From Rhynchopus sp. YZ270_cl-10 (Eukaryota; Euglenozoa; Diplonemea; Diplonemida; Diplonemidae), in contig OZ037906.1 in assembly GCA_964035575.1 (NCBI GenBank), positions 868,001 through 932,000 of the forward strand: a stretch of DNA of 64,000 bases. The letters are read 5' to 3'. Below, one piece after another: positions 21,993 through 31,540 of this stretch. The notes beneath the pieces were generated by a model that was not told where the DNA came from, made no database searches, and saw only the letters and a list, made by a program, of their open reading frames with translations. The number at the start of each line of letters is the position of its first letter. Within the stretch, counting starts at the first letter, position 1. The translations under genes and the position numbers were made by a program.

Positions 21993-23432
21993 ATGAAAAG
22001 TCTTGTCTTTACAGTACTGTTCGCAGGGGTGGTGGCACAGCGGCCGCGCTTTGAGGTGCCTGGGAGCTGTGGGCAGGTGTGGTCGGCCTCGACGTACAAT
22101 GGGCACTGGCCTGACCAGGACAGTCTGGACATGGCACGTTGGGACTCTTCGTGGAACAACATCTGTGGTGGTGAGGCGGTCCGTGCTGCTGCCTCAGGGA
22201 CAGTCACATTTGCTCAGAAAATGACGAGCGCGTCGTGCTCTGACCCAGACAACCGCATCTACATCGACCATGGGAACAACTGGGTGTCGCACTACATCCA
22301 CCTCCAAAACCCCGTCAACTCCGCGCTCCTCGGGCAGCAGGTCGTCCAGGGGCAGATCATCGGATACACCGGAAACACTGGCTGCACCGTGGACCACATC
22401 CACTTCACCCAGCTTGAAAACGGGAACGCCGTTCAATCTGAGTTTTCTGGTGACCTGGTGGCAACACACCAAGGCGAGATGAGCACCTGGGGGCACTGGT
22501 CCTCGAGCAACCAGGAAATGATCCGGAGTGAGAACTGCGCAGGCGAAAAGTTTATGGTGTGGAAGGACAACAGCGTGACGTACAACCTGGTCTACAACCC
22601 TGGCAGCGGGCACGTCAAGATCTTCAGGATGAACGCAGACGGGAAGAACAGGGTCATCACATGGTCGGGACAGTGGTCCCTGCAGTACACCCACATGGAG
22701 ACGTACACCATCAACGGGCTCCACTACGCGATTCTTTACAAAGCACCCAACGGACACGTTCAATTCATCAAAATGAACGCAAACGGCGCGGGCTACACCA
22801 ACACCCGGGTGGGAACATGGGGTGTCGGATGGACGGACATTGTTCCCTTCCACGCCAACAACGCTGCGTACCTTCTTGTCTACAACACCGTCACTGGGTC
22901 GGCAAACTTCGAGCGTGTCAACGCTGGCAACGACGCCACAACCAACATCCGCAAGACCACCTGGTTGAAGCGCTACACCCAGCTTGTCCCCTACACGGAG
23001 GGCGGCGTCAACTACATTATTCTGTACAGGGGAGGTGCGGGGTCGGTGTATGTGTACCAGATGAACATCGGTTGGTCGACGTTCTCTTGGACGTTCAAGT
23101 CGTCTGCGGTGTGGGACGGCGACTACACGCATATGGTGAAGTTTGACACGTTCTTCGGGCAGATGGGTCTTTGCATCTACAAGCAAGAGACCGGTGCAGT
23201 GAAGTTCATGAAGATCATGCCCAACGGTGCGGACCTGGAGGAAACATACTCCGGCCTCTGGTCCCGCTGGACACACATCCAACCCTTCACAATCACTTCG
23301 AACCTCTTTGCCCAGGGCGGGCTTCTCCTCTACAAGACAGGCTCGGGTTACGCCTACACAATGAGCATGAACTACGGGGTCACCGGATACACATACAAAT
23401 GGAGTGGCACCTGGGAGGGAGGATGGAACTAG
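21993..23432 (+). CDS. Secreted M23-like metallopeptidase with six repeats
   Basis: 479 residues with a signal peptide (MKSLVFTVLFAGVVAQ). Residues about 38-150 resemble LytM/M23 endopeptidases: a first zinc-ligand region with His38 and Asp46 (GHWPDQDSLDMA), a core His (VSHYIHL, about 100) and the HxH motif in DHIHF (135-137). Spacing between the first His and Asp is longer than usual, so activity is likely but not certain. Family members cut peptidoglycan cross-bridges. Residues about 190-479 form six repeats of about 48 residues (LVYN..SGH..F.....G, then W...YT), suggesting a beta-propeller-like or wall-binding module. A bacterivore could use it to lyse prey. M23 enzymes are typical of bacteria, so transfer is possible, but codon use here resembles that of neighbours. 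Acceptor AG ends at 21965. Confidence 0.8.
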   Translation: MKSLVFTVLFAGVVAQRPRFEVPGSCGQVWSASTYNGHWPDQDSLDMARWDSSWNNICGGEAVRAAASGTVTFAQKMTSASCSDPDNRIYIDHGNNWVSHYIHLQNPVNSALLGQQVVQGQIIGYTGNTGCTVDHIHFTQLENGNAVQSEFSGDLVATHQGEMSTWGHWSSSNQEMIRSENCAGEKFMVWKDNSVTYNLVYNPGSGHVKIFRMNADGKNRVITWSGQWSLQYTHMETYTINGLHYAILYKAPNGHVQFIKMNANGAGYTNTRVGTWGVGWTDIVPFHANNAAYLLVYNTVTGSANFERVNAGNDATTNIRKTTWLKRYTQLVPYTEGGVNYIILYRGGAGSVYVYQMNIGWSTFSWTFKSSAVWDGDYTHMVKFDTFFGQMGLCIYKQETGAVKFMKIMPNGADLEETYSGLWSRWTHIQPFTITSNLFAQGGLLLYKTGSGYAYTMSMNYGVTGYTYKWSGTWEGGWN

Positions 23433-24539
23433 AGGTGCAGGGCCTTATTGGTTGGTGACCAGGCGCATCTTATCAAAATGCTCTGTTTGATGTCAAGATG
23501 TGTATGTGAGGGCATATTATCCCATTTTTGTTGTCTGTCATTAACGATCGACGTTTGCACAACAAATTCATCGCTTTTTTTACCAAAAGGTCGGATCGTC
23601 AATTGACGGGGCCTCTTATAGAAGTAGACGTCGTTATGAAGTCTTTTTTTTTTTGAAAAAAAAGTGGAGATGAGCTGATGTTCAATGCTTGAATGATCGA
23701 ACATCATTCATCTCCTCTTTTAAAGCTCGATTTTGTGTGGGTCTTTTTTGCCACGCAGTTATTCTTGTTGTTTTGATTTCTTTTTTTTGTTCATTCTCTT
23801 TCAGCAGAAGGAAATTTGATAATACACTATTTTTGCAATGCCTGCGCCCGTAGGGGTGTTTGCGTTGTCAACGTGTGGTGTGTTATGAGACGGCGTGTCT
23901 TCGTGAATTTTCTTTCAATTGTTCAACTCTATTTATCAAATGCACGGTTTTGAGCATCATTTCTTTCTCGTTTCCTATTAATGTTTTGTTTATTTTTTTT
24001 TTTTCTCTTGTGCCCAACACTTCATTAACCAACAGCGTATGTGGTTCCACAGTGGTGTATCGGACGGTAGTGAAAAATATTGCGTCCGTTCCGTGTAATC
24101 CCCACATCGTTTTGTGGTACCTCTTCTTCTGTTGGCAACTGATCCTTAGTGCACAAACCAAAGCTCCCCAAATTTCCCCAAAAACGGCTCCCTTTTTTTG
24201 TTGTGTCGGAATTCACCTTTTGTGTAAGGAAGAGACAACAATCAAAGAACGCTGTGGTGAGTTCCCCTCTCACAACCCTCTCCCCCACCCCGTTCTGTAA
24301 TAACACCTTTTTGAAAGGTTGTTGTTCAGACCCTAGGCTCCCTTTTCTCTTTGCTTTCAACTTCTCTTTTTCTTTCTTCGTTTTCTTCATCGGGTAGTAC
24401 TTTTTTTTTTTTTATCGTTTTTCCACAAACCATACTACCAAAGCGACCAAAAAAAAATAACCTCCCTTCTTAAAACACTCTCTTCTCTCTCCTCTCTTAC
24501 TCCTACCACACTTAAAACACCAGCGTACACAAAGAAATA
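23433..24539. other. Spacer with palindrome and one module
   Basis: No gene seen. A perfect 12-bp palindrome CGTCAATTGACG lies near 23596 and one module B copy at 23837. A T11 run is followed by a pyrimidine tract and CCAG (AG ending 24523), the likely acceptor of the next gene. Confidence 0.5.
23837..23875 (+). repeat. Module B copy, diverged
   Basis: AATGCCTGCGCCCGTAGGGG, then TGTTTGCGTTGTCAACG. Confidence 0.5.
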
Positions 24540-25949
24540 ATGTCTCTTGCAACAGTCAACAACATCACACGACGGGGGTTGACTAGCATAGAGCGTCGCG
24601 CCCTGTTCCGTACTGATATGGGTCTCGCAGATGACACCGGGAAGGCAAAGGAAGAACTGCGTTGGAGTAAACGGATGCAGGCTATCAGAAGTTGGAACCA
24701 CCATAATAGGACGGGGTCGATTGTGCAGATGCAGATGCACTTTAAGAAGAGGCTCTTCCACGAAAACTACAGAAAGAAGCGTGGGAAAAAGGAGGTTGCG
24801 TTTTTAAAGGAGTATTCGAACCTCGAGAAGGTGGGTGCCAAGGACCTCAGCTCGGAGCTGGGGCTGATGCATGACTCTTTGAATCGCGTCAAGCCTGTTG
24901 TGGAGAAGGAGATGCTGCGCATCTTCCAATCCTGCCTGGTCGAGCAGTATCGTGACCCAGGGTTGTCTCTCATTACCACTCACATCTATTTCGCGGGGCA
25001 CTCCAGCCTGATGTTGGTGGTTAATATGAACCATCAGTATGCGTATACAAAGATTGTGACAAATAAAGGAATTGAGGTGCCCGTATATCATGCGCAAGGT
25101 CCGCATCGAAGCTGGCATCCGGAAACAATTAAAGGGATGGTAAAGTTTTTTACGAATTTGGTAAAATACTTTCGTGCGGCGAAGGTGAAGAAGTTAAACG
25201 TTGCGATGAAGCGGCGCAAACGAGGGAAGGTCGAAGGTGCGCTCTTTGAGGATACAGAGCAAGGGGACGTCACGCATGCGATTGACTTTGCGGAGAGCAG
25301 TGGGGCAGCAGGGGACCTGCCTGCAGACCTCGCAGCGACAGTGCAGATCGAACGAGACGAGGTGCAACGCCAAAAGGAGCGTGCCAAAGCGGTCGTTCCC
25401 GTTGAGGAGGATGCAGTCAAAAAAAGGGTAAATGTGCTGCTCCCCGAAGAGGACTTTGAGTTGCTCGACCCATCAGAGTTTGTACGGCCTTTGTTTGCAG
25501 TCTTCGTCGAGCCGTTTCTACACCATACCGTGCCCGAGCAGCTTCGTGAACGTCTGCCAGAGTCTTCAGGGTGGGTCCACCGCTGTGAATCATCTGGTTT
25601 AGAGGGGACGCGACTGCTTCGTCCACTGAACCTCATGCTGCCAGGGGAACATACCCAACTCCATGTAAAGCGAACACAGTTCCCCGCCCCTCCACCAGAG
25701 GTCTCAACGATCACCCCATCAACAGGAAAGTCTATGCTATACGGCAACAGCTACAAAACAGTGAATTGGTCCGACCAGCGCTCTGCGTACCAACGAGAAT
25801 GGAAGGAAAACTGGAAGCTCGGGTGGACCCCACAACAGCCAGTTCCCGGGTCCGTTCCCACTCCAGTCGAGGCTAAATTTGAGGCACCAAAGGACCTGCA
25901 AGGTGGAGTCTACCTGGAACCAACCAACAACCCCTTCTTCGTGAAATGA
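24540..25949 (+). CDS. Protein of unknown function, 469 aa
   Basis: Intact single-exon gene with no domain I recognise. Residues 1-110 are basic and helical. Residues about 120-225 look like a compact alpha/beta domain (LSLITTHIYFAGHSSLMLVV, then WHPETIKGMVKFFTNLVKYF). About 230-310 is charged and probably coiled. The C-terminus is Pro-rich with conserved-looking aromatic segments (YGNSYKTVNWSDQRSAYQRE; YLEPTNNPFFVK). No signal peptide or membrane helix. Its neighbour is the axonemal RIB43A, so a flagellar role is conceivable but only positional. A pyrimidine tract with AG ending at 24523 precedes the ATG. Confidence 0.8.
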   Translation: MSLATVNNITRRGLTSIERRALFRTDMGLADDTGKAKEELRWSKRMQAIRSWNHHNRTGSIVQMQMHFKKRLFHENYRKKRGKKEVAFLKEYSNLEKVGAKDLSSELGLMHDSLNRVKPVVEKEMLRIFQSCLVEQYRDPGLSLITTHIYFAGHSSLMLVVNMNHQYAYTKIVTNKGIEVPVYHAQGPHRSWHPETIKGMVKFFTNLVKYFRAAKVKKLNVAMKRRKRGKVEGALFEDTEQGDVTHAIDFAESSGAAGDLPADLAATVQIERDEVQRQKERAKAVVPVEEDAVKKRVNVLLPEEDFELLDPSEFVRPLFAVFVEPFLHHTVPEQLRERLPESSGWVHRCESSGLEGTRLLRPLNLMLPGEHTQLHVKRTQFPAPPPEVSTITPSTGKSMLYGNSYKTVNWSDQRSAYQREWKENWKLGWTPQQPVPGSVPTPVEAKFEAPKDLQGGVYLEPTNNPFFVK

Positions 25950-26155
25950 TGAATTTTTTTTTTTTGAGTGATTTTAAAAGTTGCTGCTCACGGTTGATGC
26001 CATAGGGCGGGAGAAGGGGAGAAAAAATCACAGATGAGAGGCTTTGCGTTACGACTTTCCTTCCCCCCCTCCCCCACCACCAATTTTCCTCCCCCTCTCT
26101 TCAATTATCATTTGCAGGCTCCACATTTACACAAAAAAAAAAACCTTTTTTTTTC

Positions 26156-27686
26156 ATGCGAGCCGTAAACTCCGCAAAGCGCACAGACATCTTCAATGGC
26201 CATGGCGAGGCTGATAACCTGAAGCGTCCTGTACCCCCTGCACCCCTCGAGAAGCCTAACTACCTCAAAGACCCGCATAGGACGTTTAAGAAGACTCAAG
26301 TCAACCCGACCTTCAACGGCTTTGTTGAGGACGCTGAGATGGTATGCCATTTATTGATGCTGCGCATAGCGAATGATACCGAATGTGATTCAAAGGTGAC
26401 TAAACATGAGAGGCTTCGGGTCATCTTATAAACTTTTATTGTCCCTGCTTTACAACCTCCCTCGCGGCAACCGTGTGCATACCAATGAAGTGCTCTCTGG
26501 TTATGTACCAAAGTACTGTCAGAGGGCTTTGTATTGAAGTCAACGTTTAGTCCCTCCCCTTCGCTCCCCCACCTTCCCACCCCACCTTTTCCCCCTTCAG
26601 CACAAAATCGAACAACGCCGCTTCCTCGAAGCAACACGAAAGAGACGGATCCTTGACCCTAAGGTACGCACGATTGGTGTTGACCGACAGGTTCTTGATG
26701 AGCAGGTGGATGAGCGGAAGAGGGTGAGACAGCTTCGCGCGAATGCGGATAGCTGGTGGGACTTGCAGGCGATCAAGACAGACAAACACATGCAACACCT
26801 GGAGCTTGAGTCCGCAAAGCTACGTCGGCAGCAGGAGGTGGACCTGCTGCACTACCGCAAGACCTACCAGAAGAAGCAGGCTGCTGCGGAATGGGACCTC
26901 AACGACCCAGACATCAAAAAGAAATCTGTCCCCGAGCGCGTCAGCGACAACGACCCCCGCTGCGGACCTGCCTCGATGCTCCGCTTTGAAGGCGAGGATC
27001 TGGTCAGCGCCGACCGCCGCAAAATGCAACAACAACAAGTCATGACCTGGCATAAGGAGCAGGTCGACGAGGCCTCCCTACGGAAATACCTCTCCGACAC
27101 AGAGCAGGCACAACGTTGCAACCGTGAAGAGGAGCTTTACAGAAAGGTCTTTGAGATTGAAGCCTTGCAGCGGCAGAGTCGCCGCCAGCAGACGCTTGCC
27201 AATGCAGACATTAACAAGGCATATGCGGCGCAAAAGCGTGCCCAGGCGGAGGCGGCTCGCAAATTCGAGGTGCTCCAAAATGAAACGGAAATTCAATATG
27301 CGCTGAACTCCGGGCTTCTCACCGAGCGTGACGCAGTGCGCAGCGATGGAAAGCGGTCTGAAGATAAAGGAATATCAGAGGGGCATCTGCGCGCGATCCT
27401 CAACCAGCAGGCTCTGCAGAAGGACGAAATGCGTGCCCTCCGGATTGCAGAGGCAGAGGATAAAATGATCTCCTCCGTCAGAGCGAAACAGATGCACGAC
27501 ATGTCCTGTGTGCTCGAGAAGCAGCTGTACACAGAAAAGAAAGACCTCGCCCGCGCGCTCGTAAACGACAACAAAAAGCTGCAGGAAAACAAACGTGATG
27601 AAAACCTCGCCCGCGGGCGACTTTATGCTTCAGAAGTAGGTGAACAGTACTTTGCCCGACTAGACGCTATTCAGTGCAGGGGGTGA
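26156..27686 (+). CDS. RIB43A: RIB43A-like axonemal microtubule protein
   Basis: Filamentous protein of the doublet-microtubule protofilament ribbon in cilia and flagella. Exons 26156-26341 and 26601-27686 join in phase 0 to give 423 residues, normal for the family. Typical features are an N-terminal segment ending in ...NGFVEDAEM, then Arg/Glu-rich helices with family-like motifs (QLRANADSWWDLQAIKTDKH, LRRQQEVDLLHYRKTYQKK, and the conserved NDPRCGPASMLRFEGEDL), followed by coiled coil to the end. It shows that the organism builds flagella. The 259-bp intron (GTATGC...TTCAG) holds one module A and one module C copy. Candidate acceptor AG ends at 26117 after CTCTTCAATTATCATTTGC. Confidence 0.93.
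26395..26437 (+). repeat. Module A copy in RIB43A intron
   Basis: AAGGTGACTAAACATGAGAG, then GCTTCGGGTCATCTTATAAAC; proof that the module is tolerated inside a cis-spliced intron. Confidence 0.72.
26506..26545 (+). repeat. Module C copy in RIB43A intron
   Basis: AAGTACTGTCAGAGGGC, then TTTGTATTGAAGTCAACG, about 75 bp after the A copy. Confidence 0.58.
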
Positions 27687-27730
27687 GGAAAAAGAAATTG
27701 CAGATTTTTTAAAACCCCAATCACCCCACA

Positions 27731-27770
27731 AGACGACCAAGCAAAGGCTAAGGTTCATCTTATAAACTTT
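27731..27770 (+). repeat. Module A copy, short 5' arm
   Basis: GACGACCAAGCAAAGGCTAAG, then GTTCATCTTATAAACTTTT and T-run, 45 bp after the RIB43A stop. Confidence 0.6.
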
Positions 27771-27932
27771 TTTTTTTTGAAGACAGCTCTTGTGGGGTTT
27801 TTCTTTCAAAAAGGATTACCCTAAAAAGCGACCGTTCTACCCCCTTCGGTTTGCCCTGTAAACCCGTATGCAAGAGGGCTGGTATAAGATGTGTGTACGC
27901 GAGAACCACTTCGTCATCTTTCAAAATTTCTG

Positions 27933-27970
27933 AAGGTGGCTAAAGCATGTGGGGCTTGAGGCTCATATTT
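27933..27970 (+). repeat. Module A copy, diverged loop
   Basis: AAGGTGGCTAAAGCATGTGG, then GGCTTGAGGCTCATATTT. Confidence 0.5.
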
Positions 27971-28065
27971 TTAAAAAAGTTCTCGTTTTTTTTTGCCCTC
28001 CTTTTTTTATGTATTGGTTCCCAGAACATAAGTAGAGGTGCACGTATCTATTTCAAGCTTTCTTT

Positions 28066-28130
28066 TTGCACCCTCTTTGCATTCTTTTTTGTTTCGCTAA
28101 GAAAAGAATGTATATGAAATAAGCTTTCTT
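28066..28130 (+). repeat. Module D copy
   Basis: TTTTTGCACCCTCTTTGC, then CATTCTTTT pairing with AAAAGAATG, then TATATGAAATAAGCTTTC. The same upstream block occurs at 32390. Confidence 0.6.
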
Positions 28131-28266
28131 CTTCTCTTTCCACCTATATCTTTGATTTTTTGCAGTGAACTATTGAAAAAATAGTTTTCCTGCTGGCCTT
28201 CATTTTGCTGACATTTTTCTTTTTGCCTCGACGCCTTTTTTAATTCGCCATTTTTTTCTCCCCGCG

Positions 28267-28320
28267 GAGTGGGCAGTGCCTGCGTCCCAGAGGCGTTTGC
28301 ACTATCAACTTCACTTTATT
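28267..28320 (+). repeat. Module B consensus copy
   Basis: CAGTGCCTGCGTCCCAGAGG, then CGTTTGCACTATCAACTTCA. A module A copy follows within 8 bp. Confidence 0.75.
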
Positions 28321-28325
28321 TTTCA

Positions 28326-28375
28326 AGGTGACTAAGCAATGAGAGGCTTAGGATCATCTTATAAACTTCTCTTTT
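28326..28375 (+). repeat. Module A consensus copy
   Basis: AGGTGACTAAGCAATGAGAGG, then CTTAGGATCATCTTATAAAC and CTCTTTTTT. Confidence 0.75.
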
Positions 28376-28572
28376 TTGTTAGCTGGGTTCCTTGCTTTTG
28401 GATTTTTGACTATCTAGTTGGATATTTTCTCTCTTTTTCTCCTTTTTGCAAAAGAGTGTTTTTCCTTTTTTTTGCCGTAACCTTAACACAATCCTCTTTC
28501 TCCACAGCCACTCCCACCCCGACCTGTCATTAACTGCTATTTGCTTGATTCCCTTTCTTTTGGATTTCTTTT

Positions 28573-28610
28573 AGGTGACTGGCTTAGGTTCATCTTATAA
28601 ATTGTTCTTT
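28573..28610 (+). repeat. Module A copy lacking the loop
   Basis: TAGGTGACT joins directly to GGCTTAGGTTCATCTTATAA; the loop and one stem arm are missing while the 3' arm is intact. Confidence 0.58.
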
Positions 28611-28631
28611 CTTTTGTTTGTCTCAGATATT

Positions 28632-28698
28632 CCACCTGATTTGGGCACGGTAGCAACTTCCGCCAAACACCGCCAAATTCGGGTTAAAAATCAGGTAG
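28632..28698. mobile_element. Short inverted-repeat element
   Basis: CCACCTGATTT at the left and AAATCAGGT at the right, 67 bp apart overall, matching the ends of the elements at 8720 and 39011. Probably an internally deleted relative. Confidence 0.5.
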
Positions 28699-28728
28699 AA
28701 CATCGCCGGAAATAATGCTTTTTTCATG

Positions 28729-28885
28729 TCACCTCATGAAATGAAGGAAGAACTAGAAACAACGCATTTTGAACACACTTTGCGGTTCTGGGGACGAACC
28801 GCTGCAGAGTCGCTCCTCACCCAAACAGGTCGAGGTGTGTGCGTTTCACAACCCTCTCCCATGGGTTTTATCGTGTGAATGAGTG
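28729..28885 (+). repeat. Dispersed repeat E, copy 1 (foldable)
   Basis: About 75-80% identical to 52999-53164. Internal hairpins include GCGGTTC/GAACCGC around TGGGGAC and the palindrome CCCATGGG. ACACAC near the 5' end can pair with GTGTGT downstream to close a multi-branched fold. Short perfect blocks shared with copy 2 include TTTTGAACACACTTTGCGG and CAAACAGGTCGAGGTGTG. Confidence 0.75.
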
Positions 28886-28908
28886 TTGAGTTTCTATTTT
28901 TTTCTGAA

Positions 28909-28946
28909 TTGACTGAGCACGAGAGGCTTAGAGTCGTCATAGCAGC
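28909..28946 (+). repeat. Module A copy
   Basis: TTGACTGAGCACGAGAGGC, then TTAGAGTCGTCAT; stem CTGAGC/GCTTAG keeps pairing through a G-T wobble. Confidence 0.65.
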
Positions 28947-29179
28947 CTGCTTATATTTCAAAAGAGAAAATTGTTTTTGAGCGGGGCAGCCACTTTACAT
29001 GGTAACCCCCAGTTCACAAATTTTCCTCCCCTTCCTCCTCCCCCCATTTCCCCATATTTTTAACAAAATGGGCCCACCACCCCCTCTCCTCCTAGAGAGG
29101 GAAAAACAAATGCCAAGACAACAATGAAAGACATCTCTTCTCTACCCATTGTTTGTTCCTTTAAATCATGTTGTCCCCT

Positions 29180-29470
29180 TCCCGGTCAGGGTGGGGTAAT
29201 GACTGTATACCTGCTTACAGCTTCCCTGTAAACCACTCCCAAGCGCAACACTCCGGGGTTCGATAACCCACGGAGTGTCAGTGCCTGCGTCCCAGAGGTG
29301 TTTGCACTATCAACTTCACTTTGTTCTCCGGGTCCCCATCCTCCTCGGGATACCCCTATGGTTAGAGTTATCCCTGCCTACACGAGGAGGTAAATGATTT
29401 GACTTATGGTTGTGCTTGTGGTTTCATCGTTATAAAGCCTACGGTGAAACCAGAAGTTTGCTTTACCGTT
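29180..29470 (+). ncRNA. Candidate structured RNA region
   Basis: Consecutive hairpins: TTACAG/CTGTAA (29215-29231); ACACTCCG with inner GGGTT paired to AACCC and CGGAGTGT (about 29238-29269); a consensus module B (29270-29325); CCTCCTCG...CGAGGAGG (about 29340-29391); and GGTTTCA...TGAAACC (about 29430-29452). No known RNA family is recognised and no Pol III promoter is obvious. It could also be a run of module-like repeats. Confidence 0.35.
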
Positions 29471-29734
29471 GTGTAGACCCCGTTGTGCATTTATTCCACC
29501 AACCCCTCCCCCATTCTCCACTCAGCAACACAACACACCCTCCCTCCCTCCCCCTCATTTAATTCTTCAACCCTTTATCCGGGAGCAACCATACCGTCGG
29601 CCCGTTCTTCAAAAAAAAACCGTCCTTTTCAGTTTTGCAACTATCAAAACTTCACTTTTACACAAAAAAAGCTCTTTCCTCCCTCCTCCTCCTCCTCCTC
29701 CTCCTCCACCATCATCCTACCTTATCTTTTCTTC

Positions 29735-29767
<33 letters not shown>

Positions 29768-29777
29768 ATTCAGGAAA

Positions 29778-30737
29778 ATGCCCAAACAAACGGCGCCTCC
29801 TGTAAAGCTTTCTCAAAAAGGGCCGACACAACGAGAGACGAACAAAGCCAACAACGCTGTAGTTCGAGAACGACAAAAGGCGTTGAAAGCAGCACTGAAG
29901 GAGAACAAAAAGAAGGCCTCTGGAGAACAGGCGCTTTCTGACCTGCATATCACCTTTGATGCGGATGCGTGGGATGACGTCTACCGAGCCAAGCTTGTTG
30001 CAGCCGGGTTTCCACCAAGCAATATCCAACAACGTAGCAACCCCTATTCCGCAACCATATCCTTCCGACAGACACGGCATACCTTACTCCCTTCCATGGA
30101 GCTGCAAAGTGAGTCGACAGACCTGCCCCTCTTGGTTCTTATAGTGTCAAAAGCGATGATAACGCAGGCGTCGCATGGTGGGATGGAGGCATACCTCAGG
30201 GAGGTGGTAAAACGGAATAGAGTTGTGGTAGTGTTGGAGGGCTGTGGAGCTGGGGCAGGGTCGTCAAAATTTGATGTCCAGACGCGGCTGGGTTTTAATG
30301 GGGCAGTATCGGCGAATCTCGTTTCAGTGCAGTATTGTACAACGAAGGCGAAAACGGGAGAGTTTCTTGCAGGGTTTTGCGTTTATGTGGCGCACGCTCC
30401 GTTTCGGTCGTACAATAAAGAGGGGAAAGTGTTTGCGGAGAAGACACCTACCAGCGTGATGCATCGCATGCTGTCTTTTATTCCCTCTGTTGGAAAGTCT
30501 GCTGTCACGTCAATCACCTCAGTGCATCCAACGTTGACGCAGATTATGCATGCATACAAAGCATCTCTCGAAGGGTCTGAGGACGCTGCCAGCTCCGCTG
30601 CCAAGACGCTTCTGCAAGATATCGAGATAGAAGAGGATGGACAGGGGCGGGGGAGGCAGGGGGTCTCCCAGGCAGTGTACTCCTCTCTGGTGTTGGGGTC
30701 GGTGTTGGGTGCTGGGGAGGAGGAGGTGCAGGCGTAG
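29778..30737 (+). CDS. EME1: EME1/Mms4-like ERCC4-fold protein
   Basis: 319 residues from the ATG that follows a (TC)n tract and TTTATTCAG (AG ending 29773), only 4 nt away. The ERCC4-like core is about 105-260 and the C-terminal helix-hairpin-helix-like region about 225-280 (VMHRMLSFIPSVGKSAVTSI, then SVHPTLTQIMHAYKA). The APF segment before it (YVAHAPFRSYNKE) matches the EME1 motif that precedes the C-terminal region. EME1 is the non-catalytic partner of MUS81 in cutting 3'-flaps and recombination intermediates; no ERKxxxD nuclease motif is visible, in keeping with that role. The basic N-terminus is typical. Assignment rests on remembered motifs, so it is moderate. Confidence 0.6.
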   Translation: MPKQTAPPVKLSQKGPTQRETNKANNAVVRERQKALKAALKENKKKASGEQALSDLHITFDADAWDDVYRAKLVAAGFPPSNIQQRSNPYSATISFRQTRHTLLPSMELQSESTDLPLLVLIVSKAMITQASHGGMEAYLREVVKRNRVVVVLEGCGAGAGSSKFDVQTRLGFNGAVSANLVSVQYCTTKAKTGEFLAGFCVYVAHAPFRSYNKEGKVFAEKTPTSVMHRMLSFIPSVGKSAVTSITSVHPTLTQIMHAYKASLEGSEDAASSAAKTLLQDIEIEEDGQGRGRQGVSQAVYSSLVLGSVLGAGEEEVQA

Positions 30738-30857
30738 TGGGAAGGGCGATAAGCTGTACCCGTGAAGTTAAAGTTAAAATGCTTTTGGTTTTTTTGTGAT
30801 TTCACCAGTTAGCTTACAATGGTGGAAAATCAAGCCAAATCATCTTACAGTTTATAA

Positions 30858-30905
30858 GGTGACTAAACACGAGAGGCTTAGGATCATCTTATAAACTTCT
30901 CTTTT
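30858..30905 (+). repeat. Module A consensus copy
   Basis: GGTGACTAAACACGAGAGGC, then TTAGGATCATCTTATAAACT, nearly identical to the copy at 28326. Confidence 0.75.
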
Positions 30906-31216
30906 ACTTCGTCGTGTACGAAAGGGGTTGCACAGATCTGCTCTATTCACCTGGACTGCCGTAGCTTTGCATGTATGATGTTATGTGCATCATACAGTGG
31001 TGTGATCAGGTGGTTGGGTGGTGTGTTGTAGCTGGGTGAGGTGGGAGGGGGAGGAAAAACCCAGATCGTCATCGTGGGGTTTTTTGAATGACCCCCTAGT
31101 GGGGGGAGAGCCTAGGAGGTTCTGGCGGCTATTCGGCTGCAGAGAAAGGGAAAAAAGATGTACATTTTCTTTTTATTGAACCTTCTGCTTTCTGACGCTT
31201 TCTCCACCCTTCTTTT

Positions 31217-31290
31217 CCGTTCTCTTACGGTACGGAACACTCACCCTTTGCATGAACGCGACCAAGCTGCGTTTCAGCACCTCCCCTTTT
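31217..31290 (+). repeat. Dispersed module G, copy 2
   Basis: CCGTTCTCTTACGGTACG, then CACCCTT, CATGAACGCGACC and CTGCGTTTCAGCAC; partner of the copy in the cyclophilin intron. Confidence 0.6.
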
Positions 31291-31540
31291 TCCTTGACCG
31301 CGTCCACGCAACACACTCTTTCTCTCCCCGCCGGCTTTTAGGGTGATGGGGACAAGTCTTTCCACCTATTCATCAAAGGCAGCATGGCTAGATATTAGAA
31401 AAAACCGAAAAAAAATTTCCACTCCCCATCCCTCCCTCCCTCCCTCCCTCCCTCCCTCCAAAACCAACTTCACAGTTTTTCTTTCATCCCTCCCTTTCTT
31501 TCTTTCTTTCATTCATTTTTTGAAAAAATTGGAAAAGTAA

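Larger units (their letters stand above)
30738..31540. other. Spacer between EME1-like and carrier genes
   Basis: Contains one module A and one module G copy, a (CCCT)n tract at about 31427-31459 and a TTTC tract, ending in GGAAAAG (AG 31536-31537) 3 nt before the next ATG. Confidence 0.6.

Noticed and set aside
29236-29270. tRNA gene suggested by GGGTTCGATAACCC
   Set aside because: The arms around it form one long hairpin; no acceptor stem, D-arm or anticodon arm can be drawn.
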